From Beta vulgaris subsp. vulgaris (Eukaryota; Streptophyta; Magnoliopsida; Caryophyllales; Amaranthaceae): DNA of 64,000 bases. The position numbers and the translations under genes were made by a program. Numbering within the stretch: position 1 is the stretch's first letter; each line of letters starts with the position of its first letter. Of this stretch, positions 38,507 to 53,201 are shown piece after piece. Location of the stretch: positions 37,556,577-37,620,576 of the forward strand of contig NC_079209.1 of the NCBI RefSeq assembly GCF_026745355.1, in the 5' to 3' direction. The notes beneath the pieces are model-generated. The model was not told the DNA's origin, did not search any database, and saw only the letters and a list, made by a program, of their open reading frames with translations.

Positions 38507-39545
38507 CGGTTTTTTCACCAAATACCCCCGACAAATCAAAAAATTCACAATATACCCTCAATGTTTCAACAATTCACCGTATACCCTTGAGTTTTCAAAA
38601 ACGTGCACCAGATACCCTTTTCTTAACTTCCGTTAACCCACCGTTAGCTTTATTTACGTTTTTGCCATCATTAAACCCTAACCCTAATCTAACCTAACCC
38701 TAATCTAACCTAACCCTAATCCTAATTCTACCCTAATCCTTCCCCTAAATCCTAACCCTAACCCTACCTCTTTGGCAGCCCCACCCCCTCCTCTCCACCC
38801 CACCCCAGCCCCTACCCTTCCCCCTCCCCCACCGCCGGCCTCCCCCACCACTGGCCTCCCCCACCGCCGACCTTCCCACTGCCTGCGCGTCTGTCACCGC
38901 CGACTTCCCCTCACCCATTCCCCGCTGATTTCCCTGGCGATTTCTCAACCCCTACCCTCACCGCCGATTCCCAGCCACCAACTTCCCAACCCCGTCGATT
39001 TCCTAGCCCCGATTTTTCAACCCTTCGAAAAATCCCACCCCTCCCCCTCGAACGCTAAACCCCCACCCCATCGATTTTCCCGCTCGCCGGAGCTTTACTT
39101 CCTCGCCTTATGTCGCTGCTTTGCTGCTTCGCCGGAGATTTTACAACCCTTCGAGAAATTGACGGCGAGGAAGTAGGGGAGGGGCTGCAAGGCTTGCGAC
39201 GGTAGAGGCGGTGGAGGGGGAGGGGAGAGGGAGCGTGCTGCGGCAGTGGGGGGGGAGGGGGAGGGGTGGGGGCTGGGTGGGGTGGGGGGGCTGGTGTACG
39301 GGAGGGGGTGGGTTAGGGTTTGGATTTTAGGGTTAGGTTTAGATGTTAGGGATTAGGGTTTAAATTAGGGTTAGTGAATAATGATGGCAAAATTGTAAAT
39401 AAAGAAAACGGCAGCCTAACGTCAGTTAGAAAAAGGGTATATGGTGCACAAAAATAAAAAGTCAGGGGTATATGGTGAATTGTTGAAACATTGAGGGTAT
39501 ATTGTGAATTTTTTGATTTGTCGGGGGTATTTGGTGAAATAACCG
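38507..39545. mobile_element. MULE-like foldback element M3, 1,039 bp
   Basis: Inverted arms of about 250 bp start CGGTTTTTTCACC and end GGTGAAATAACCG. Flanking 9-mers TTATATTTT / TTACATTTT (38,498-38,506; 39,546-39,554) differ at one base. TACCC cores lie at 38,523, 38,553, 38,582 and 38,613, mirrored at 39,529, 39,499, 39,470 and 39,439. A CCGTTAG motif lies at 38,641; the mirror position, 39,411, reads CCGTTTT. The inner arms hold CCCTAA / TTAGGG words. The Pro-rich frame at 38,772-39,176 is GC-rich low complexity. A captured host fragment cannot be excluded. Confidence 0.85.
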
Positions 39546-40024
39546 TTACATTTTTTAAAAAAATGAATTAAAATATATAATGTATTCCATCTAACAAAAG
39601 TTAACGTTCAGTTGTATTAAGCAAAAAGAAAAAACAAGAAATGAAAATTGTTGGGATCGAATTGCCAAATAATTTAAAAAGATAAAACAAAAAAGAAAAG
39701 TAGTCGGCCAAAAAAGTGAAACAAAGATAATGAAAGAGCAACAGTAAGCTGCTACAAATTGTAAAAGATATAATGGAAAACAGAAATAGGCAAAATGCAA
39801 AATGTTACCAACTGGAATCGAACCGTTATGAAGCTAAAATTCAGTGGACTCTTCTCGCGCGCTGCTTACCACAGAACCAAAGGCTTACCTCTGCGTCAGT
39901 AGCGCACAGGTGATATATATCTAAGTTTGTTTTTTATTTTTCATCGTTTTTTCCTTTTTTTCCGGATCTTCGTGGGTTCAGTTGAACCCATTGAACCCAC
40001 GCTAGATTTGTCCTTGTGCATGAA

Positions 40025-41456
40025 GGGGGAGTAAGGGTTGGTCATCAACTCAATTTTGACTTTTTGGTCGGACTCTAACAAGGGGTTAAGTTTAATAATA
40101 AAAAGTCTCATATAAAATATATTCTCACAAAAAAAAAAAAAATAGAAAAGTATGTTTCAAAATAAATTATATATTCCATCCTGATGTCCTAAAATAAATT
40201 CAATAGCTTAAATTTTGCAATTATCAAAAAAAAAATAGCTTGAATTTTGCGAGATCCACATGTTTTAGTTTAAACATAAGTTTCTACTCAGCTATAAAAC
40301 CTAAATTGTATTTCATTATTAACTGCTCCGAGCCAACTGATCCGGTCTGATTTCGGATCAGTTGAGCCCAAATTGACCGAATTAGTAGGGATTTTTTCAC
40401 TAGTGTACTGAGAATTGTACACAAATTTTGCGGTTCATGATGTTGGAAGGTCTGAAGGTTTTTTTTTTGTGGAGCTTTAAGTTCAAGGGTTATTTGATAT
40501 GAAGACCATAGAGATGATGGTTCATAAACATATTTTGTTGCTTAAAGATGGTTTATGAATGTGATGGTTGTTTGAAATGATGGAGAGGTAAATGACATAA
40601 TCCAAATCATGTCAATTTTTATGTTTTTTGTTATTAATCAAAGGTCATTAGAGACAACATGATTTGGGTTTCATCATCGAATTCGATCAAAGCATAAATT
40701 ATAGAAGGCCAATGAAAATAAAATGATATTCATAAAAAGGAAAAAGGCTATATTGAATGAAAGTCCTAAAGTGACATAGGATCGATCGAAAAAGACAAAA
40801 ATAGTTTAGGGTAAGTACTCTTTAACTCAACCTAGAAAACCAAAAATAAAAGACTAATCCCTTTTAAACTAGGGACACACTGCCTAAAGGGTTGCTGGTG
40901 ATATCGACTCTTGTTGTAGGAAGTATTAGAAAATCTATTGACACCACCCATGTTTTGCATTGCATTTTTAGGATCCAACACTAGATTTCCAACGTTCATT
41001 ACTTTGATGGAATTCGCAGTAGAAGTTTAGGTTGCAACATTTGGATTTTTCTTTTAGGTATGGGGTTTGGAGTAGGCTCTATGGAAGTGATCACGCCTAT
41101 ATCGTGAAGGCAATCAAAAACAATTTCATGACTCTAAGTAATGTCGGGGTGGTGATATTTCATTTGATGAGCCTTGGAGTGGGCTCACCTTTTTGTTTTT
41201 CCATTAGGCGTTCCTAAGTTGTAATCACTCAACCAGTCTTGAACAAAATTGAATGGACCTTGCTTCTAAGCTTTTGGAAATGACTTTCGAAATGAGAAAT
41301 GAAAATGAGATGGGCGGTATCAACTTGATATGGGTTTTGGAACTAGGTATATATGCTTGACATGATGAAGATATGCGCCTAACTATTTGCAAATGCAGAA
41401 ATGGACTGGACTATGCAACATGACTCAATAAGTATGCTTTTGATGGTAATAGCGAA
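40025..41456. other. Gene-free stretch
   Basis: No convincing gene. It contains a perfect 10-bp hairpin AACTGATCCG / CGGATCAGTT with a 9-base loop (40,335-40,363). The short frame at 41,032-41,217 has no recognisable domain. Confidence 0.5.
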
Positions 41457-41822
41457 AACTAGACATGAACTTACATCTAGGGTAAGCAGGCTAGACAACT
41501 AGACTTTGAACATACATTTAGAGTAAACAGGCTAGACAACTAGACTTTGAACTTACATTTGGAGTAAGTAGGCTAGGTTTTAGGGTGACTAGAATTTGAA
41601 TGTACATTTAGGATATACAGACTAGACAACTAGAGTTTGAGCTTAAATATAGAGTAAGCAGGCTAGACAACTAGACTTTGAACTTAACTTAGAGTAAGTA
41701 GGCTAGATGGTAAGGAAGACTAGACTTTCAACTTAATATGAACTTACATTTAGAATTTAAACTTACATTTAGAGCAAGCAGATTATACAACTAGACTTTG
41801 AACTTACATTTAGAGTAAGTAG
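41457..41822 (+). repeat. Minisatellite, unit about 44 bp
   Basis: Eight or nine imperfect copies built from GAACTTACATTTAGAGTAAG and GCAGGCTAGACAACTAGAC. Some units are truncated or expanded, for example about 41,565-41,600. Confidence 0.85.
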
Positions 41823-42372
41823 TGTAATATACCAAAAAATTAACTTGGGTTAATTTATATAATCATCACAATTAGTAGTAATTTTTTTCTTAAAGTAATA
41901 TTTGAAGATTGTTTCTTTAAGCTAACAAAAAATTGAATTCAAACAAAAACTTATGTGTAATATGAATAGGGTTTAAACTAATGAAAACTCTATGGACAAG
42001 GACTTGGACATTTAATGACTTTGGACTAACACACTAATGTTTTCTTATTTGTTATTAATTAATAAGATAACTTGTACGTTTTTTATTTACAATAATTAAT
42101 GACTAGTAATAATAACTAGAAATCTAATTAAGTACTAAAGTAAATAAATATTCATATTTTCATTATTTAAATTATTGATTAGATTAAAGGAAGGGATATT
42201 ACAACTTTCCCCCGACTTTCAAGGTCACTAATTTAATTAAGCTAACACCCAAGATCCCTTTTGAAATGTGTTTGTGAAGTGATGCATGTATAATAATTAC
42301 GTTAAAGGGTTGTATGATATGATTCCTTATATGGATTGTGGCTGGGATACTTAAAATGTTAAAGAAGGAGTT
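41823..42372 (+). repeat. Possible start of a decayed gypsy-type LTR
   Basis: The sequence begins TGTAATATACC, like many plant gypsy LTRs. A GTGTGAGTCGTG...AAAGGAGAAGG block at 44,665-44,700, beyond the intervening repeats, recalls LTR interiors of chromovirus elements. No matching end, primer site or second LTR was found, so this is tentative. Confidence 0.25.
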
Positions 42373-42373
42373 T

Positions 42374-42374
42374 C

Positions 42375-42412
<38 letters not shown>

Positions 42413-42440
42413 TGTGTGTGTGTGGTGTGTGTGTGGTGTG

Positions 42441-42497
<57 letters not shown>

Positions 42498-42509
42498 GTG
42501 TGTGTGGTG

Positions 42510-42562
<53 letters not shown>
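42374..42562 (+). repeat. (AT)n then (GT)n microsatellite
   Basis: A short AT tract followed by about 170 bp of GT repeats with occasional TTG/GGT slips. It gives artefactual Cys-Val frames. Confidence 0.97.
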
Positions 42563-42563
<1 letters not shown>

Positions 42564-42735
42564 TGTACATCGTTTTAGAACATCATGTATATCGTTTTAG
42601 AACATGATGTACATCATTTTAGAACATGTTGCTTATTATTTTAGAACATGATATATATATATATATTTATTTAGAACATGTTGCTTATTATTTTAGAACA
42701 TGATATATATATATTTATTTAGAACATGATATACA
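42563..42735 (+). repeat. TTTTAGAACATGATGTACATC tandem array
   Basis: About seven imperfect copies of a 20-25 bp unit around TTTTAGAACATG, with (TA)n insertions. Confidence 0.85.
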
Positions 42736-43397
42736 TTTTTGCGGATTTCTGCTTGAATTTGAGATCTCGTATTGGTGGATTAAGGATGAAAAATGAAGCA
42801 CAAATCCAAAACCCTAGAAATTTGTTTTGTGGTTCTTCAATCTACTAGAGATTTGACATCTTTTAAGGATCGAAAAACCAAAGACAAAAGCAAAGAGGAG
42901 AGATGTAATTGCAGAATTTGTCTGAAAACAGCAAAAGTATTTAACAAACGTCAATGGAGGAGAGAGAAAATAAATAAAATTGAATTTGCGTGATTGAAAA
43001 ATAGAATCAAATTTGAAAATTTACCTTTGTAATAAACTTAAATAACGTGAAATCTGGAAATTTGGTGAAGATAATTGTTAAAAAAACTGATGAAATCGCA
43101 TGAATCAAAATGAATTTGATGAAGATGAAATTCATGGGTGAAAGTTTAAGAGAGAGAGGGAGAAGGGGGGGGGGGGGGAGATGAAGCTACTGTAAAAGTT
43201 TAGAGAGAGAAATTTGATGCGTGAAAGAGGAAGTAAATTGGGGGTGAGTATGCACAATATTACGATAATGCCATTAATCACCTAATAAATCTCGACGGTC
43301 AGATGAGTTTTAATCAACGATTCAGATCTTTTTTCACGCAAGAAGGTGTTCTCATATAAGATATGTGTTCTCACAAGAGCCTTATATATATATATAT

Positions 43398-45584
<2,187 letters not shown>

Positions 45585-46129
45585 CTAGAATTTTTTGCAC
45601 GCAATGCGTGCTTGAAGTGTTTTTGAAACAGAAACTCGTTTTTTTTGGCATAGGAGTCTAAATTTGAACATTAGACATACGAAGTATAATTGTTTTTAGT
45701 TGCAAATTTGATTGGTTTAGTTTCTGTCACTTAAGTCTCTCATCATTCTTTTTGTTTTTTTTTTTTTTAACTTTTCAACGTTAAATTCTATAAACAAAAT
45801 AGAAATTTTATTGAATTTATTTATGATTTCTAATATTATAATTTTTTAGTTGATTTTTTAATTAAGTACAATATTACATAAATTGTAGTTTGTAAGTGAA
45901 TTTTTAAGTTTTTGTAAAGTTTTCTCATTTTAGTGATTTGCATAACGTAAATTATGCAATTTTATGATTTTAATTGACTTGTGAGTGATTGTTATAATTA
46001 TATTTTTGGTATTTTTGTTTGAAGCCCCTTTTGATTTGTAAGTGAATTTGTAATTTAGAATGGGAAAGGGGTAACATAGTCTCTTCAATCGGGGACACCA
46101 TAGCTCCCCCTTCCCTTATATAATAGAGA
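45585..46129 (-). mobile_element. Helitron, non-autonomous, 545 bp
   Basis: On the minus strand it starts A|TCTCTATTATATAAGGG at 46,129 and ends with a hairpin GCACGCA-T-TGCGTGC (45,596-45,610) followed by CTAG|T at 45,588-45,585. The A/T host bases are present on both sides. These are the expected Helitron 5' TC, 3' hairpin plus CTAG, and AT target. No Rep/helicase is seen. Confidence 0.85.
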
Positions 46130-46309
46130 TATGTTGTACCTTAATTCTTGAATGATATTTTACATAAACCTTTTTACATTGATAATTAATCGGTATTATA
46201 TAATAAAAAAATATAGGTCCAAATATATGTAAAAGTTTCATTATATATAGGAAACACTATAAAAAAAGTAAATAATTTTTTCCTTGTCTAACTTCTAAAT
46301 TCTGATTTC

Positions 46310-46713
46310 ACTACAAATACACCTCTATTTTTTATTATGACCCACCATTACTTGTGAATGGTTCTTGAGAATAGTGATTTATATGTAAATTTTTGTAAAT
46401 ATTTTTGTATGTATTGACGTTCTAGGTTATTAGTTTTAGTTTGTATGTTAATTTTAAGTTTTAATAAAGTTTCCTGATTATTTGAATGATTTGCGTTATT
46501 TTTATAACGTGATTTTCTCAATTGTATGAATGATTTGTAAAGTTACTTCTTTTAAGTGATTTGTGAGTGAGTGTTGTAAAATAATTTTCGGTAGTTTTCT
46601 TTGAGTGCCGATTTTGATTTTGACATTCCTTTGTAATTTAGAAAGGAAAGGGGGCAAAATAAGCATTTCAAAAGAGGACACCGTTGCTCCCCCGTTCCCT
46701 TATATAATAAAGA
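46310..46713 (-). mobile_element. Second Helitron, 5' part only
   Basis: The minus strand begins A|TCTTTATTATATAAGGG at 46,713 and shares the GGGAGC..C.GTGTCC block and interior with the Helitron at 45,585-46,129. No hairpin plus CTAG terminus was found, so the 3' end is lost or further left. Confidence 0.6.
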
Positions 46714-46726
46714 TTAAACTCCATTT

Positions 46727-46860
46727 ATGATAAAATGATAGTATATTAAAACAAATTTGTTATATAAGGTAGTTTTTTGAAAGAAAATTTTTAAAAAGTA
46801 TTTTTTTTGGAAAAAATTGATTATAAAAGGTAAATTTATGAAATTTTTTCGATGAATTAT
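46727..46860 (-). repeat. Right arm of the large inverted repeat
   Basis: The complement reads CTTTTATAATCAATTTTTTC, CTTATATAACAAATT and AATATACTATCATT, pairing with 45,340-45,475. Confidence 0.6.
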
Positions 46861-48054
46861 TGCTAAATCTGGGAAATGATAAGAAATGATTTGTGGTTTG
46901 AGCTGGGATTTGTGGGTTGGATGTTGAAATATAGGTTAATGTATGATTTGGGCCATGATAAAGATTTGAACTTGGTGTTAAATTTTGAGGTTTTGGTCAT
47001 GTTTAGCTCTCGAGTACTTTTGTAGTTTAAGATATTGGATTTGGCACAGTTTCGAACTACAATCTTGAAATTTTCTGACTACAATAAGGCAAAATGTAGG
47101 ATTAGAGAGAAACTGAGAGAAAAGGGAGGGGTGGCAAGGCATTGTGCGCAGAGGGTGGGGGGAGGGATGGGGGCTGTTCAGGATGGAGGGGGTGATAGGG
47201 CGTTGGCCACAGGAGGATGGGGGAGGGGTGACATCGTGACAGGGTGTTGTGCAATGTGCACAGGGGCTATGGCTTAATTCTTTTGACAGCTCGAAAAGCA
47301 TTAAGCCTAAACAAGATTGGTAATTTAAAGAAATTCCAGAGCATTTGGCTGATGTTACCGGACACAATAGCGCTGGCACATAATTTTAATAATCAGTATG
47401 TTATTATACTCCCTTTGTCTCATTACTTTCCATTCTCAAGGCTCAAGCAGAACTTTCCGAAATGTGGATCTCTCTGTCCAATATGTAAAATCTATGTGAT
47501 AAATCCAACCATTACAACAATCTGGAACCGTAAGAAAAAAGTTGCCACCTCTGAGATGGAATCATGGAATATGCTTCATGTTCATTGCTTTAAATAAGAT
47601 AGGCTGACACAAGATCAGAACATCACGCTGGACGCGGACAGATCACATCCGACTGCTATAGATTCTCGCCTTTCAATCGCTATACACCAACAAAACCAAG
47701 AAATATGCAAGAAAATAGGGGTTTGTGAGTATGATCAAAATCTAGGCTTAAGATGCATGGATACTATTGCCATACACTCCTATGACATGTATTGCACAAT
47801 GGTACTCTTTAGAGAGCATTTTGCTACACTCCTATGACATGTACAGTAAGGCAGTAAGCCTCTACAGTGCTCTACTTTCAGTAGAGCTAACAAGACAATA
47901 TCTCATACATCTACCAATTATGAACAAAAAAATAAAAAAACGAAGAAAGAAATCAGCTTAACAAAATCGATCATAAAGCAGCCTTTTGCTATGTATTTGA
48001 AGGGAACAAAAGGTTGCATCTACTAGTGTTGTTTTGGCTAGTAAACGTGACATC
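46861..48054. other. Gene-free stretch and 3' flank of the GMC oxidoreductase gene
   Basis: No supported gene. A G-rich block at 47,120-47,230 produces spurious frames. A Stowaway-like TACTCCCTTTGTCTCATTAC occurs at 47,408. Two near-identical copies of CACTCCTATGACATGTA lie at 47,775 and 47,828. The 3' UTR of the minus-strand gene is expected near 48,054 and below. Confidence 0.5.
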
Positions 48055-51000
48055 TTATTCTCTTCGTTCTTGCATCAGCTTCAGTCCCATATATCTGACC
48101 AAGAAAACACTACAGTCGTTAGCACTTAGCAGTTCTGTTAATTAATACAAGAACTATATATGAACATTATGAGTTTATACACACCCACCTGCCAAGCATT
48201 AGAACTGTGGCCTGAGGATTCGTTCCTGGAGATACAGTTAATACTGACCCATCGACAACTCTGAGAGCATCGATACCAATCACTCGGAGATCAGGATCCA
48301 CAACCTTTCCGACGATGCAGCCACCATGATAATGCCATATAGTGCTCACAGTCCGGCGACAATATTCACCCATCAGTGCATCATCTGATAGGTCAATGGG
48401 CAGTCCAGGTCCTAAAAATCTGAAATCTCTACCTCCAGCCCATGTAAACTTGAAATCTTCCATGGCCCGGCTTCTTAGAATTTCTGCTATTTTACGCAAG
48501 CCAACTATACACAACTGTAGATCTTGTGGGTCAGTAAAGTAGTTGAACCTGATGCTTGGGTTGAGTCTAACATCTGTGGAAGCCAACTGAAGTGAGCCAG
48601 ATGAAACTGGACCAGAAATTTTCTCCATGATTGTAGCCACAGTCAGATAAATTGGTGAAGATGGTGACCGGGTAAAAACAGAGTGGGAAAGGGCAGAAAA
48701 TGGAATCACATTTGATGCAGCTTCCAAGTAAGCTCCTGTATCAGTGATGCCCACAACTTGAATAAGTGAATGTTCCAGAGGAGTTGGCGGGACAATGGAG
48801 ATTCCATTTCTGGGGTTATCATAGAGAAACTGGCCCACGTAAGGCAAGTGATGGGAAACTGGAATACCCCATGACGACAGGTATGGCCTTGAACCGATTC
48901 CACTAAGTAAGAGAAGCTGAGGACTTCCAATGGCACCAGCTGACAGAATGACCTCACCATGATCACGCACCATTGCGTGATGATAATGCCCTAGCGTATC
49001 ACGATACACTACTCCAATTGCTGAGAGCTTTGAGTTCCCTGATGCAGAAGATGTGGCAAGTATAACCCTTTGTACATTCGCATGTACAGCTACCTTTATA
49101 TTTGAAGCTGTTGCAAAGTTCAAAAGGTCTGCAGCACTATGTCTTCTACCGGAGCTATCAAATGTAGATCCACCTATTTTTGTTCCTAAAACATGCTCCA
49201 AACTGAAATCATTGTATGGATTCACCCCAGCTTCCAACAGGCCATCTCTTACAGCAGATTGCCAATTTCTTAATTCAGGCCGAAACACAATAGCATTCTC
49301 CACCCACTCATAGGACTGATTCACCATTCTCAAATCCCAACTAAGACCAGACTTCTCATAAAACTCTTTATCAGCTCTGCTGTAAAACCCGGCATTTATA
49401 ACGCTGCTTCCACCAAGAACACGACCCCGAGTATTGGGCACACCCTCTTCTGAAGTAAATGCTTGTGCAGGAGAATCAAATGTATCAATCTGCAAAAGGG
49501 TGTTTAAGAAGCCCTCTTGGGTCATCAAGTTTGGGTTCCCGTACGGCACTCCTCCTCGTTCCAGCAAAAGTACCTTGTAATTCTCTGACAACGTAGCTGC
49601 CAATGGGCATCCAGAAGTTCCACCTCCAACAATTATATAATCATAATAGTCTTCTATAGGGAATTCAGTAGCATTTGCAGTAAATTGAAGATAGGCAGGA
49701 GCTGCAGAATGCATTAAGCATCAGAAAGTTGAGAGTTATATTGGAAGACCAGAAAACTTCTTCCCATTCGAAGAAGTACAAATATTTTAGCACTCAGAAA
49801 AATTATCAACATACCCCACCTCAAGTGATCAGTGCATATCTATTGCTGCTTATAAATGAGCAATCAAATTGTGAATAGCTTTTCAAAAAATACCGCTTTC
49901 ACAATGCTCTAATTATATAGTAAACCAAATACATTATCCAAACCCGTTAAATATTTGTTCTGTAAATTTCAAGCAGATTTGTTGAAGAGTTGAATGGGGA
50001 CCGAAACGCATGACAAATCAAAAAATATACTATGTACCTTATGAACATGAAATGAAGCCATTTCAAGAACTGTACAAGTTACTGATATGTTTATATGCAC
50101 AAAAAGTGGGGTAGTTGATGAAAAATCCAAAAGAATGTGACTGCATAGAGAACTTGCAGCATTATTCCCCCCTAGTTCTAAAGGTTGTCTACCGGCAAAT
50201 GGATGACCACATAAATTGGTATTCTTATTATTCATACTGGCTACTTTCTCATTCACTCCATGAATCCACCCTCCTGATCCCGGTATATCGATGCTCGAAA
50301 GCATGTATCTTACCATGAAGGATCTGAAGTAATGGTCCATCAACCCGAACTTTAATGATGCAACCACGATACAAAACTAATATCAAAGACGGCATAATTA
50401 AGCAGCGAATTATTGTTCAAATCAACAAACAAGGGTAGAAGGTTATCAGAAACTAGGATGGGGCTAGCCATTGAACCTTTTCTGCTGGTATTATGAGTCT
50501 GAATTACCCAAAACTGTCCCCAATATACAGAAGAGTTGAGAAATTACTGGTATTATAAGTCAATTTCAAAATGAACTAATGTAACATTGTGCCAAAATTA
50601 CAGAAAGTGTAACCCCCTGTATCTATATCAGCACTGCCATACATATTTTATGCCATTGATGACATTGAAAATTGATAAATTATTTATAAATTTTTTTTGC
50701 AATCGTGAAACACTGAAAGCTAATCATTGCTCAAAATTTCTACTAATTTTCTCAATTTCTCCAACATGTTTCATTTGCTCCGGACTTTAGGATGTTAATT
50801 TCTCACTCTCTTAAAACAAGAAAACTACTGAAAACATGATGCTAATTTGAGTAACATCTCACAGCTGAATAGTAAATAAACGAGATATATAACCATAAAA
50901 CAAGAATCTTGGGTATACAAAAAGAACTCAGCAGGACGAATTTCTTCAGCATATATATGACATGCATTAACAAAAATCACACGGAAAGAAGAAAAACTAT

Positions 51001-51178
51001 AAGAAGAATTTAGCAATTAATTGAGTAAATGATGAACAGAGGAAAAACAGAGAAACCCAGAATAATGCTGAAATAAAAAGATTGAGAAAGACTTACGCGT
51101 TTGTGGTTGTGCTGTAATAGACCCAAAGAAAGTGAGAAGAATCAAAATTACTCCATAACACAACCTGGGTTTCGCCAT
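48055..51178 (-). CDS. HOTHEAD-like GMC oxidoreductase (FAD flavoprotein)
   Basis: Three exons on the minus strand: 51,178-51,097, 49,701-48,189 and 48,094-48,055, with GT-AG borders and 1,635 bp in total (544 residues plus stop). Exon 1 encodes a secretory signal peptide (residues 1 to about 23). The FAD-binding GGGTSG is at 53-58. The first GMC signature GRVLGGSSVINAG begins near 120, and the second, GAIGSPQLLLLSGIG, is at about 283-297. The catalytic WHYHGG is at 483-488, and GTNPQATVLMLGR leads into the 13-residue last exon. All flavin and active-site motifs are intact. Relatives include Arabidopsis HOTHEAD, implicated in oxidising long-chain omega-hydroxy fatty acids for cuticle, and mandelonitrile-lyase-like enzymes. 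The exact substrate is inferred. It is somewhat shorter than HOTHEAD (594). Confidence 0.93.
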
Positions 51179-53201
51179 TTTCTTGTGAAATTTTTTTTTT
51201 TTTTTTGGGGTTTTGTGTTTTCTTGGCTGTTTTTCTTGCAAAAAAAAGAGAAATGGGTAGCAAGAAAATGTTTATGGGGTGTTTTTCCCAATGTTTGTAA
51301 CAAAGTCAATGAAGGGTCTGCTGAAGAGAGAGTTGTACAGAGTACTGTAGGGAGAAAGGGGGGGAGGGGATAGGTGTCGTTAGAAATTCGGTTAGAAATT
51401 GGTTCTGATTTCTGAAGCAGTAAATCAATTACATTCATGCAGATTTATTAATTACTTGTATATGATTGAGAGAATCTGAGATAACGATGATTCTGAATTT
51501 CTAATACTATATGATAGTTTATGCATCAGAATGACACTAAAATACGAACACTATGGCGCATGGAACGAGTTGTGCCTCATTCATTAACCCGCCAGCACGA
51601 CGGGTCATATTTACTCACGTCTCATATTTAACTTAAAACTTTTTTAAGTGATAGAATGAAAAGAAAAAGTTCAAAGCAAAATAAAAAAAGATAGTAGTGA
51701 AAACTAGAGAGAAAAATAATTGTGAATCAAAGTATTGGATGAAAGAGAGAGAGAAGCGATGGTTGATGTAATAAAGAGAGATTTAGAAAGAGATAAAATA
51801 TAGTAAAGGAAAGTATTGGAGATAGGGAGAGAAAAGAGTGTTGATGTAATAAAGAGAGGCAAACTTTAGCTTGAAAAAGAAATGTAATTTTTTAACATTC
51901 TATAAATAAAGTGATAAATTTTATACAAGAATAGTGTTTGACACAAATTTAACTAAGAACATAATATTTAAGAAGATGATCTATGTTTGTTTGGATGTAA
52001 TATTTGATTACATAAAATCTTAATCATATTAGTTTACTAAATATAATATATGAAGCTTATGTAATAGCTCAACTTTTGGAATATACTAATAAAATGCATT
52101 TAACAACAAATGATAATAATTGCTTATTCCTATCAATATAATTATACGTGCCTTATAAACTCATAGTGTAAATAACCTTGTATACCACATTACCATGGAA
52201 ATGTAGCCTCTGGTTTAGAGCCCATAATTGAATATCTTAGATAATATTCTTGTGCTCTTTGCGCCTATCTCAAAAAAAAAAAAAAAAAAAAAAAAACGCT
52301 ATTAATGAAAGGCCAAGTGAGTTGGGAACTAGACTTAGAGTAGCAGACCAAAATATATATATTGGGTGGGCCAAACCAAATGCTTAAACTTTAGTCCAAA
52401 TATAAAAAATCAATTATAGTACTTCAAAAGCATTTAATTTTTAAGGTGATGATTTTTCTCAGTTGTAGTCCTATCTAAACAAATTCAATTGTAGGGATAT
52501 TTATTTCCACGATTTTTATATTGAGTTGTCTCAACTATTTACATGCGATATACCTTATTTTAAAAGATTCGCATCTCTTTAATTGAGCCTTGCACCCTTA
52601 TATGTTGGGTCATACACATGTTAAAAATAAAATCCTAACAATGTATTAGCGTAAATAGGGTTAAATCCATAGAGAAGTAGTTGTTTTAATCTACTATCTT
52701 TTAAATAATGGAGCAACTACATAAGATCACAATTACGAGGTGAAAGATTTCAAACTAAATATATGTGGAAAACTAAAAATTAAAAAATCTAGGGTAATGG
52801 TTTGCTCTAAATGCATGGCAGGTTTGAAAACGAATTAGGCTACAATTAATTGAACAAAATTATCTAGGGCAAATAAGTTCTATGGAATTAAAGTCTCCCT
52901 TAGAGCACTAATCTAACAGGATCCTGCAATTTATTATAAATAATTCTACATATTGTTGTAAGTCTAAACATGAAATTTGTACCTCTCGATGCATAATCTA
53001 ATATTGCACAACTTAATTAATCAAGTCTAATAGACAAAATCGAGAAGCAATAATAACGAACAATAGGAAAAAATAAAATCAAACAATTATTGAAACATAA
53101 CAGATCAACCCATTTCATACATTCATGAATCTCCTTAAATCCTAGAAAAGAAACTACTTTATCATGAAATAAAAAATAATCTCCTCAACCCATTTTAATT
53201 A
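51179..53201. other. Upstream region of the GMC gene and repeat-derived DNA
   Basis: Holds the presumed promoter and leader of the minus-strand gene. A TTGTGCTCTTTGCGCCTATC-like text followed by 24 A residues (52,270-52,293) looks like the 3' tail of a LINE or SINE. 52,640-53,150 has the look of a dispersed repeat but was not classified. Confidence 0.45.

Larger units (their letters stand above)
34476..40016. mobile_element. Composite hAT-like insertion filled by later elements
   Basis: A perfect 8-bp repeat TGCATGAA flanks this segment (34,468-34,475 and 40,017-40,024). Its ends are imperfect inverted repeats sharing the block AGCGTGGGTTCA / CGCGTGGGTTCA about 20 bp inside. Inside lie a LINE (34,806-38,304) and a MULE-like foldback (38,507-39,545). 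Removing them leaves about 1 kb, a plausible non-autonomous hAT-like element. A tRNA-B-box-like GAATCGAACC word occurs at 39,811. Confidence 0.5.

Noticed and set aside
39800..39910. Possible tRNA gene or SINE on the minus strand
   Set aside because: A GGTTCGATTCC B-box-like word is present, but no acceptor stem or cloverleaf can be formed. It fits better as part of the surrounding hAT-like element.
42338..42607. Cys-Val and Thr-His repeat proteins
   Set aside because: Translation of a GT microsatellite.
46978..47379. 133-residue minus-strand Cys/Pro/His-containing frame
   Set aside because: No recognisable domain. It overlaps a G-rich simple block, and the opposite strand gives a similar-size frame.
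48167..48188. Open frame of the GMC gene reading through to CINS and a stop
   Set aside because: This is intron read-through. The GT-AG splice to 48,094 restores the family C-terminus.
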